From positions 1 through 7,283 of the forward strand of contig JAQWRC010000048.1 of NCBI GenBank assembly GCA_029243925.1: DNA of 7,283 nucleotides, read 5' to 3'. The notes below the pieces were generated by a model. The model ran no database searches. It was not told the DNA's origin and worked only from the letters and a program-made list of their open reading frames with translations. Source of the DNA: Phycisphaerales bacterium (GTDB lineage Bacteria > Planctomycetota > Phycisphaerae > Phycisphaerales > SM1A02). The position numbers and the translations under genes were made by a program. Each line of letters begins with the position of its first letter. Position 1 is the stretch's first letter. This document shows positions 1-5,817 of this stretch, in pieces.

Positions 1-1317
1 TGGTACCGCTTCTGCTGGTCGTTTGGCGAACTGACTCGAGATCGACCAACAGTCACCATTCCTGATGATCATGACGTGTATCACGGCAATATCTGGGGAG
101 CCGGAGGCCGCAAGGCGAGAAAGACGGATGCACTGAGCGCACAAGACAGCGGCGGCTACAAGATGCCTGCGCAGTTCGTCAATGCCGTACACGAAACGCA
201 GACCAGCCATCTCCCCGCTCCGTATGATCCCACTCCAATCGAGCAGGGGATCACTGTGTACTTCACTGATTTGAACTGGGGCGGAGCAAGTTTTGCCATC
301 CTCGACGACCGCATGTTCAAGTCATCTCCATCCGTGGCGGTGCCCGATGGCGCATTTGTGAATGGCTGGCCGCAGGTCAAGGGATTCCAGGGGCCTGATG
401 CGGATGTCGACGGCGCAGTGCTTCTTGGTGATCGGCAGGAGCGGTTCCTTGATGCATGGGCCACGGATTGGTCACCTGATACCCGGGCCAAAGTCGTGTT
501 GTCCCAGACCCTCTTCTCGACCCTCAACACGCTGCCTCCGGGTGGCAAGTCCGGTGCTGCGACTGCCCGCGGAGCGTTTCCTGATCCGAACGATCTTCCG
601 ACGGATTGGACGCTGGCGATGGATGCGGATTCAAACGGTTGGCCACAGACTCCACGTGACAACGCTTTGCGATCGATGCGGCGTGGCTTTGCCTTTCATG
701 TCTGCGGTGATCAGCATCTTGGCTCAACCGTGCAATATGGAGTGGATGTGCATCGTGATGCAGGATGGGCATTCTGTCTTCCAGCCGTAGCCAATACATG
801 GCCACGCCGCTGGTACCCACCGGAACCCGGAAAGAATCGAGCTCCAGGTGAGCCGTTGTATACAGGTGATTTCCTCGATGGATTTGGCAACCGGGTCACG
901 GTTGCGGCAGTCGCCAATCCCGCCAGATCAGGGCGAGAGCCGGCAAATCTGCACGATCGTATGCCTGGGTACGGCGTGATCCGAATGGATCTTGATGAAG
1001 GACATGTCGTATTTGAATGCTGGCCACGTTGGGAAGATCCCGCTCGAGAAGGAGCGGTGCAATACCCCGGGTGGCCGGTTGAGTTTTCACTGACGGACAA
1101 CATGAAGACGCCCTCGGGATACGTGGCGGATGTTCCTCCGGGGGCGGTTCACGTGCGTGTGATTGACAGCAGCACCGGTCAGATTGAATTTGCCCGTGCG
1201 ATCTGGGGCGATGAGCCGAAACTTCCTGTCTATGGCCAGGGGCCGTACGACATCGAGTTCGTGGACATCGATGGGAACGTGATTGTCCGCAGAACCGAGC
1301 TCATGCCGAGTGACTGA
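1..1317 (+). CDS. PhoD-like metallophosphatase (alkaline phosphatase D family), 5' end missing
   Basis: The frame is open from base 1, so the true start lies upstream; 438 codons are visible before TGA. A GTG at base 76 is unlikely to be the start because the conserved block IPDDHDVYHGNIW (residues 20-32 of the visible part) begins before it. Family-like blocks follow in order: LDDRMFK near residues 101-107, LGDRQERFLDAW near 142-153, KVVLSQTLF near 164-172, and CGDQHLGST near 235-243. Asp and His residues in the DDHD and GDQH blocks are probable metal ligands. PhoD enzymes are exported, metal-dependent phosphomono- or diesterases that release phosphate outside the cytoplasm; the signal peptide would lie in the missing N-terminus. 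The last ~80 residues look beta-rich and may be an accessory domain. The substrate cannot be told from sequence. The gene converges on arsC with 17 bases between the stop codons. Family assignment is fairly secure, exact function is not. Confidence 0.85.
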   Translation, partial: WYRFCWSFGELTRDRPTVTIPDDHDVYHGNIWGAGGRKARKTDALSAQDSGGYKMPAQFVNAVHETQTSHLPAPYDPTPIEQGITVYFTDLNWGGASFAILDDRMFKSSPSVAVPDGAFVNGWPQVKGFQGPDADVDGAVLLGDRQERFLDAWATDWSPDTRAKVVLSQTLFSTLNTLPPGGKSGAATARGAFPDPNDLPTDWTLAMDADSNGWPQTPRDNALRSMRRGFAFHVCGDQHLGSTVQYGVDVHRDAGWAFCLPAVANTWPRRWYPPEPGKNRAPGEPLYTGDFLDGFGNRVTVAAVANPARSGREPANLHDRMPGYGVIRMDLDEGHVVFECWPRWEDPAREGAVQYPGWPVEFSLTDNMKTPSGYVADVPPGAVHVRVIDSSTGQIEFARAIWGDEPKLPVYGQGPYDIEFVDIDGNVIVRRTELMPSD

Positions 1318-1322
1318 GCTCG
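1296..1322. terminator. Inverted repeat over the stop of the phosphatase gene; weak terminator candidate
   Basis: CGAGCTC at 1296-1302 is the exact reverse complement of GAGCTCG at 1316-1322, giving a 7-bp stem with a 13-base loop that spans the phosphatase stop codon. It lies where two genes converge, which is where a two-way terminator would be expected. No T-run follows on either strand, so an intrinsic terminator is doubtful; chance is a real alternative, helped by GAGCTC being a palindrome. Confidence 0.2.
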
Positions 1323-1334
1323 CCATAAATGCGA

Positions 1335-1772
1335 TCAAACGGTGTCTTGTTCACAGATCAGGGCAGAGATGGCGGTCTGAATCTCATCTCTGACTCGACG
1401 ATAGTGTTCGAGCCCTTCTTCTTCAGAAGATGCATTGCGTGCAAGAGCAGGCGGATCATCAAACGGGATATGTCTGATTTCAGCGTCTTCCGGCCAGACG
1501 GGACAGGTTTCGTGTGCATGGGAACAGACGGTGACGACCAGATCAAACCGCTGATGAAGGCAGTGGTCGATGGTCTGGGATTCTTGCTTGGAGATATCAA
1601 CTCCGGCTTCACTCATCACGCGTACTGCATGAGGGTTCAGCCCATGGGCTTTCAAGCCAGCTGATGCAGCCATGATGGAATTATTCCCGAGTTCACGGGC
1701 CCAGCCTTCGGCCATCTGGCTTCGACAGGAGTTTCCGGTGCACAGAAACAGAATACGTCTTTGTGCGTTCAC
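1335..1772 (-). CDS. arsC: Arsenate reductase ArsC, thioredoxin-coupled (low-molecular-weight phosphatase fold)
   Basis: This 145-residue protein matches the usual length of the Staphylococcus/Bacillus-type ArsC. The N-terminal P-loop LCTGNSCRSQMAEG holds Cys11, Cys16, Arg17 and Ser18. The redox cysteines Cys83 and Cys90 (VCSHAHETCP) separate it from plain low-molecular-weight tyrosine phosphatases. HIPFDDPP at residues 101-108 supplies the conserved acidic loop, with Asp105 the likely general acid. In this family arsenate is reduced to arsenite in the cytoplasm through the three-cysteine relay, and thioredoxin resets the enzyme. The start is a GTG at 1772-1770, overlapping the TGA of the upstream heme-protein gene by four bases (GTGA). 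Two GGA triplets lie 4 and 9 bases upstream and could help ribosome binding. It is last in the operon. No arsR, arsenite pump or arsM is visible, so its place here, away from a classical ars cluster, is odd. All catalytic residues are intact. Confidence 0.95.
   Translation of the reverse strand: MNAQRRILFLCTGNSCRSQMAEGWARELGNNSIMAASAGLKAHGLNPHAVRVMSEAGVDISKQESQTIDHCLHQRFDLVVTVCSHAHETCPVWPEDAEIRHIPFDDPPALARNASSEEEGLEHYRRVRDEIQTAISALICEQDTV
1769..1772 (-). promoter_or_regulatory. GTGA stop-start overlap joining the heme-protein gene and arsC
   Basis: The minus strand reads GTGA here: GTG starts arsC and TGA ends the heme-protein gene. Such 4-base overlaps usually mean termination-reinitiation, so ArsC synthesis probably depends on translation of the gene before it. 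The overlap is seen directly; coupling is inferred. Confidence 0.7.
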
Positions 1773-4120
1773 TGAGTCCGTTCCAGATAGGCAAGTAGAT
1801 CAAGCAGTTGCTCAATGGTTAGTCCATTGACCAGACCCGCGGGCATCGTCGAAGCAGCGTCTGCTTCTATCGATTCAACATCATGTAATGGAATCTGTTT
1901 GTACTCAGTCCCGTAAGGATCGATCATGACTGTGACATGTTCATCGTTGCGATCCGTAATACGGCCGCTCAAGACAGAACCATCACGAAGTTGAATTCGT
2001 GATGCAGCGTATTGATCCGTGATCACAGCCGATGGTTCGAGAATGGCATGCAAGAGATCACGCCTACTGAATCGAGAAGCAATCGCCGTAAGATCAGGGG
2101 CGAGGTCGCCGCCAGTCCCATCGAAGCGATGACAGCGAATGCACAGTGCATCGGTGAAGGCCTTCTGGCCACGTTCGACAGAACGAGCGGGCTCATCCAT
2201 TCGCGGGAGGTGGGGCAGCACCTCGGTCATGCTCCATGAATGAAGTGACGGGAGCGCATCGGTATCAAGATCCACCGTGGACTCCGGCAAAGGGGGGGTG
2301 TCATCACCGAGCACTGGCTTCGCAATCGCTTCGACAAATCCCTGGACGCTCAATCCGCCTTCGAATCGCCTTGCGCCGGCAGTCCACTCCTGGAACCGTG
2401 ATCGATCAAGATCACTCCAATGTGTTGCCAGACGAATCGGCAGAGCGTAGTGGAGCTGTTCCGCATGTGATGAGGTGTCTTCGATGAGATCAAGCGTGGC
2501 TGGAACAACCTCCGGATGATCCAGCGCGACGAGGAGTGTCGATTGCAGTCGATCAATCTCCAGATCGCCGGACGGGTAGGATTTGATGAGCACATCGCCA
2601 AGCGTGTCAGCTTGCAGTGATGTGCTTCGGCTCATGGCGATCATCGCGGCACGCAGCAGGCCGATTCGTTCTGTTCGTGATGGTCCGTACGCAATCAGCT
2701 CGCTGACGCGATCAAGCACACGCTGTCGCGCCGCATCATCTCCGATCCGCGCGGATGCGATCATCAGTTCAGTTCTGCGAACCGTGTTTTCCTCTTGAAG
2801 ATATTCGCTTGGCCACATCTCCATGGGGATTCGTTCAAGGGCAACTCTGGCTGCGAATCTGATGGCACGATCATCACTGCCAAGATGATCGATGATCTGA
2901 TCAAGTTGCTCGGGATGGGCGCGATCATGCATCTGCTCCAGCGTCCGCCGAATGGTTCGCATGTCGCTTTCAGAGCCCCGAACCTGTTCGGTTGAGGTGT
3001 CTTCGCCAGTCCATCGGACGCGATACAGGGAGCTTGTGGTGCCCCTACCCCCCGTGATGCAGTACAGGTGCCCATCGGCGCCGACATCAAGGTCGGTGAT
3101 GTTGAACGGCTTTCCTTTCAGGAAGGGCTTGATGTTCCCCGTCCATCCGGCGCCATCCGGTTGGAGCTGAACAGCGTAGACGCGTCCCCACGACCAGTCG
3201 CCGATGAGCAGACTGGAACGCCATGGCTCGGGAAAGGAAGAGTCGTATGGAAATCGAATACCAGTGGGGGATCCGACGTTGGTTTCAACGACCGGCGGGT
3301 TCGCATCGGGCCAGGCATCGGACCATTTTGCGCTGCCGCCTCTCCATCCGGTTTCGCCACCAGAAACAACATGGACAACACGTGGATAACGATACCAGCC
3401 TGTCCCGATATCCCACTCCATATCCGCGTCATACGTGAACAGTTCACCATTTGCGTCAAAGGCGATGTCGTATGCGTTGCGCAGTCCACCGGCAATGAGT
3501 TCAAATGCCGAGCCATCGAAATCCGTTCGGACAACGTATCCAGCTGGAGCCATTCTTCCGACAGCATGCCCACGTGGATCCCAAACCCGCTCCAGAAGAA
3601 CATCTTCCTCGTAGTGCTGCAGGGGTGACTGTTCCAGCAGCGGCTGCGGGGGGCGGACGTGGTTTCCATGTATGAGGTAGAGCGATTGCCCATCTGGCGC
3701 CAGAGCAATGGCGTGAGCGCCATGTTCGCCTCCCCAGTCCCATGCAGCCAGCAGTTCATGCAACTCATACACGCCATCCCCATCTTGATCGCGGAGACGA
3801 TGCAACCCGCCGCCTTCTGCAAGAGGCGCATTGACATTGCAGTAGAGCGAATCGCCGTGATGCAGCAGTCCCTGGGCACGCTGCACTGGCGTATCGAGGG
3901 GAACAACGTCCACGCCGGATTCGGTCATGGTCAGTCTGAGAAGCGGTCCGCGTTCCGGGGCAATGACCAGGCGACCCTGTTCATCGAAATCCATGCAGAC
4001 CCACGAACCCTCATCAGGCGTGGCATCATGTATGCGTTCGACGATAAATCCATCTGGGGCCTGAATGTGCTCCGCAGGTTGTGCGGTGCATGCCACCAAA
4101 GCTGCCACTGTGATATTCAC
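1769..4120 (-). CDS. PVC-type heme-binding protein: beta-propeller dehydrogenase module, HEAT-like region, C-terminal cytochrome c domain
   Basis: The 783-residue protein has three parts. Residues ~20-370 form a beta-propeller like the planctomycete 'membrane-bound dehydrogenase' family, with family-like stretches GGLRNAYDIAFDANGELFTYDADMEWD (split here: GGLRNAYDIA, then FDANGELFTY) and GGETGWRGG, and a full EF-hand-like loop at 111-122 (Asp111, Asp113, Asp115, Gly116, Glu122) that could bind calcium. Residues ~385-600 are helical and HEAT-like (LGSDDRAIRFAARVALERIP). Residues ~645-783 are the PVC-specific cytochrome c region: heme motif CIRCH at 660-664 and Met759 in MPAGL as probable sixth ligand. 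Such proteins are thought to act in periplasmic electron transfer or sugar oxidation; the substrate is unknown. The start is a GTG overlapping the previous stop. Its N-terminus ends in a lipobox-like LVAC at residues 8-11, but only ten residues precede the cysteine, short for a lipoprotein signal. Export is expected because heme c is attached outside the cytoplasm. Confidence 0.9.
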   Translation of the reverse strand: MNITVAALVACTAQPAEHIQAPDGFIVERIHDATPDEGSWVCMDFDEQGRLVIAPERGPLLRLTMTESGVDVVPLDTPVQRAQGLLHHGDSLYCNVNAPLAEGGGLHRLRDQDGDGVYELHELLAAWDWGGEHGAHAIALAPDGQSLYLIHGNHVRPPQPLLEQSPLQHYEEDVLLERVWDPRGHAVGRMAPAGYVVRTDFDGSAFELIAGGLRNAYDIAFDANGELFTYDADMEWDIGTGWYRYPRVVHVVSGGETGWRGGSAKWSDAWPDANPPVVETNVGSPTGIRFPYDSSFPEPWRSSLLIGDWSWGRVYAVQLQPDGAGWTGNIKPFLKGKPFNITDLDVGADGHLYCITGGRGTTSSLYRVRWTGEDTSTEQVRGSESDMRTIRRTLEQMHDRAHPEQLDQIIDHLGSDDRAIRFAARVALERIPMEMWPSEYLQEENTVRRTELMIASARIGDDAARQRVLDRVSELIAYGPSRTERIGLLRAAMIAMSRSTSLQADTLGDVLIKSYPSGDLEIDRLQSTLLVALDHPEVVPATLDLIEDTSSHAEQLHYALPIRLATHWSDLDRSRFQEWTAGARRFEGGLSVQGFVEAIAKPVLGDDTPPLPESTVDLDTDALPSLHSWSMTEVLPHLPRMDEPARSVERGQKAFTDALCIRCHRFDGTGGDLAPDLTAIASRFSRRDLLHAILEPSAVITDQYAASRIQLRDGSVLSGRITDRNDEHVTVMIDPYGTEYKQIPLHDVESIEADAASTMPAGLVNGLTIEQLLDLLAYLERTQ
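4117..4120 (-). promoter_or_regulatory. GTGA stop-start overlap joining the NHLP-like gene and the heme-protein gene
   Basis: The minus strand again reads GTGA: GTG is the assigned start of the heme protein and TGA ends the small gene. Only a weak GGA lies nine bases before the GTG, so initiation probably relies on ribosomes finishing the small gene. The form is identical to the junction at 1769-1772. Confidence 0.65.
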
Positions 4121-4371
4121 GCGTCGTCGTCCGCAATACGTGGGTGCCGCTGTGACTGAAGATGTATTTTGTCAGGCGAGTCACCGTGGAAGATCAGGTG
4201 GATCTTGTTTGCCTTGTACTCGGCCACCTCTACGTCCATGCCACGCATGTCCATCAACTTGTGATCAAGAAGGACCGTAATGGGATCCTTCAGAAAGCTC
4301 GCGAGAAAGGTGTCATCAGACCAGCATTGATCAAGGAGATGTTGCAGATTCCTGATTTCAGTTGTGCTCAT
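4117..4371 (-). CDS. Small protein resembling the nitrile-hydratase-like leader peptide (NHLP) family
   Basis: This 84-residue protein follows the NHLP/TIGR03793 pattern as I know it: an N-terminal helix, then Trp17-Ser-Asp-Asp-x-Phe22, a turn with Lys28-Asp29-Pro30, a second helix (ITVLLDHKL), then a strand-like segment MDVEVAEYKANKIHLIF at 45-61 matching the family's 'V-x-V ... T-I-H-L-V' ending. NHLP domains are either leader sequences of ribosomally made modified peptides or relatives of the nitrile hydratase alpha subunit. The tail after the domain (residues 62-84, ending RIADDDA) has no cysteine, few serines and no Gly-Gly cleavage site, so it does not look like a normal core peptide. 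ATG at 4371-4369 is supported by AGGA seven bases upstream. It is the first gene of the operon. No maturase or peptidase-exporter is visible. The gene is well supported by start, ribosome site and overlap; the family call is pattern recognition, and the function is unknown. Confidence 0.7.
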   Translation of the reverse strand: MSTTEIRNLQHLLDQCWSDDTFLASFLKDPITVLLDHKLMDMRGMDVEVAEYKANKIHLIFHGDSPDKIHLQSQRHPRIADDDA

Positions 4372-4482
4372 ATATGGATCCTATACAAATATCTCGCATG
4401 AGACATGGATCGACGTATGCTTTGCATGAGTCGATACAACGCAATGGATGCGTTCTTTCTTCCGGGCTTCAGTGAATCGTTT
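4372..4482. promoter_or_regulatory. Divergent intergenic region, probable promoters for the operon and the flippase
   Basis: Two transcription units diverge here, so promoters for both are expected. The region is 33 bases if the flippase starts at 4405, or 111 bases if it starts at the in-frame ATG at 4483. It holds a direct repeat GCATGAG (4396-4402 and 4424-4430) and a small inverted repeat ATGC-TTT-GCAT (4417-4427), either of which could be a regulator site. TATACA at 4382-4387 resembles a -10 box on the plus strand but lacks a well-spaced -35. No convincing sigma-70 promoter is seen; the call rests mainly on gene layout. Confidence 0.35.
4379..4382 (-). promoter_or_regulatory. Ribosome binding site of the NHLP-like gene
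   Basis: AGGA on the minus strand lies seven bases before the ATG at 4371. It is the clearest Shine-Dalgarno match in the operon and fixes the start of the small gene. Confidence 0.6.
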
Positions 4483-5784
4483 ATGCCATCTCGAGACAAG
4501 CCAATCAAACTGAGTGATCGCTTCCGTGCGAATGTAAAGATTTCGTTTATCGGGAATGGTGTTTCACAGTGCGTGCTGTTCCTTGGAACGTTTCTTCTTC
4601 TGTTTCAAGCCTATGAGCCGGTGCAGTTCGGCATCTTCGGGTTGTTCAGCGCGGTTGCAATGATCATTGCACGGATTTCAACGGGGCGTTACGAAGCATT
4701 GATCCCGGTTCCCGGGCAGGATCATCAAGCCATACAACTCCTCTATGCAGCCGCGATCATCTGCACGTGCACCGCTGGCGTGACGGCGATCGTGCTGCTG
4801 TTCTGGGTCCCGCCATTTCTTATGGATATCGGCGACTGGATCATGCTGCTTCCGCTCCAGGTTCTGACGTGCGGTCTGTGTTTCATCGTGCAACAGTGGC
4901 TTGCGCGAAGAGGGCGATTCGGCGTACTTGCATTTGCTGAAGCTGCCAGGGCCTGCATCACAATCTTGCTGCAGTGGGGATTGGCCGCTTCATTCGGCCT
5001 GTCGGCGACAGGTTTGATTCTGGGCTTTGTCGGCGGATGGGCTGCGTACGCGCTGATCACGCTTCCCAGAGTACTTCTGGATGCAGCTCGCGAGGTGCCG
5101 AGGTTGAGAGCAGTGTGGACGACGGCAGTCGAGCACCGTCGCAACCTGATGCTTGTCCCATCCCAGGGGCTGAACACGCTCTCTACAAACATGCCGATCT
5201 TTCTGCTGGAGGCATTGTTCGGCACGGCAGTAGCCGGCAGTTACGTGATGGCTTCACGATTGCTGTATGGCCCACTTGCCCTGATCAGTGAGCCGTTGCG
5301 TGCAGTGTTTTATCCCACCGCATCACAGCAGTTCACGGCACTGGGCAAATGCAGGAATCTATTCAGAAGCGTTTTTCGGGTGTCCTGTCTTGCATCGTTG
5401 CCGATCTTCATTCCACTTTGGATCGGCGCGCCGTGGATCATCGCGGAGCTTTCCGAATTGCTGGGGCAACCCGCGGAGAAATGGGCGATTGCCGGTTTCA
5501 TCGTTCAGATCCTGGCTCCCTTCTACATGTTGCAGTTGATCAATGGACCGGTGTCGGGCATGTGGATCATTGCGGGACGCCAGCACCAGCAGTTTGTCTG
5601 GCAGATCGGATTCATTGTTTGCATTACCGTCGGCATGCTTGTCGGCAGCGATTTGAAGTTCAGCTACGTAGGTGCCATGTACGGCTATGGGATTGCAAAA
5701 TCGATTGCATTTACGGCCAATCTCTGGTGCTGCTGGCGCTTCGCATGCGGTCGAAACGTGTTCACCAAGCTTGCCGACTCGTGA
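4405..5784 (+). CDS. Polysaccharide flippase, Wzx/MATE-like (oligosaccharide flippase family)
   Basis: The 459-residue protein is mostly hydrophobic, with roughly 11-12 likely membrane helices from residue ~47 to ~445. Residues 75-120 carry the Wzx-like pattern FGIFGLFSAVAMIIARISTG, then RYEALIPVPGQDHQAIQLL, close to the 'RYExAIxLP ... A' signature of polysaccharide flippases. A further family-like stretch is at 275-310 (AGSYVMASRLLYGPLALISEPLRAVFYPTASQQF, here in two parts: AGSYVMASRLLYGP and LRAVFYPTASQQF). Such proteins move lipid-linked glycans across the inner membrane for capsule, exopolysaccharide or glycan assembly. The start is uncertain: ATG 4405 gives a polar 46-residue lead; ATG 4417 has GGA seven bases upstream; ATG 4483 (MPSRDKPIKL) looks most family-like but has no clear ribosome site. 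It diverges from the NHLP operon and converges, 33 bases away, on a GT-C-like membrane protein that may act in the same pathway. The cargo is unknown. Confidence 0.85.
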   Translation: MDRRMLCMSRYNAMDAFFLPGFSESFMPSRDKPIKLSDRFRANVKISFIGNGVSQCVLFLGTFLLLFQAYEPVQFGIFGLFSAVAMIIARISTGRYEALIPVPGQDHQAIQLLYAAAIICTCTAGVTAIVLLFWVPPFLMDIGDWIMLLPLQVLTCGLCFIVQQWLARRGRFGVLAFAEAARACITILLQWGLAASFGLSATGLILGFVGGWAAYALITLPRVLLDAAREVPRLRAVWTTAVEHRRNLMLVPSQGLNTLSTNMPIFLLEALFGTAVAGSYVMASRLLYGPLALISEPLRAVFYPTASQQFTALGKCRNLFRSVFRVSCLASLPIFIPLWIGAPWIIAELSELLGQPAEKWAIAGFIVQILAPFYMLQLINGPVSGMWIIAGRQHQQFVWQIGFIVCITVGMLVGSDLKFSYVGAMYGYGIAKSIAFTANLWCCWRFACGRNVFTKLADS

Positions 5785-5817
5785 GCATTGGCCTGCGAGG
5801 GTGACATGAACACGCGG

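Noticed and set aside
156..662. 168-codon open frame antisense to the phosphatase
   Set aside because: Shadow of the PhoD-like gene, whose frame holds the conserved metal-binding blocks on both sides.
1329..1664. 111-codon plus-strand frame opposite arsC
   Set aside because: Antisense shadow; the arsC frame on the other strand has every catalytic residue intact.
3068..3628. 186-codon open frame on the plus strand
   Set aside because: Antisense to the beta-propeller part of the heme protein; low-complexity composition and no recognisable motif.
3118..3906. 262-codon open frame on the minus strand
   Set aside because: It lies fully inside the heme-protein gene in another frame, and its translation has no domain-like pattern, whereas the overlapping frame carries the family motifs.
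4117..4371. A complete RiPP biosynthetic cluster
   Set aside because: Only the NHLP-like precursor candidate is present; no modifying enzyme, protease or dedicated exporter is in the window, and the Wzx-like flippase is a glycan-type, not a peptide-type, transporter.
5785..5817. Possible bidirectional terminator between the flippase and the GT-C-like gene
   Set aside because: I found no stem longer than about four base pairs and no T-run in this 33-base gap.
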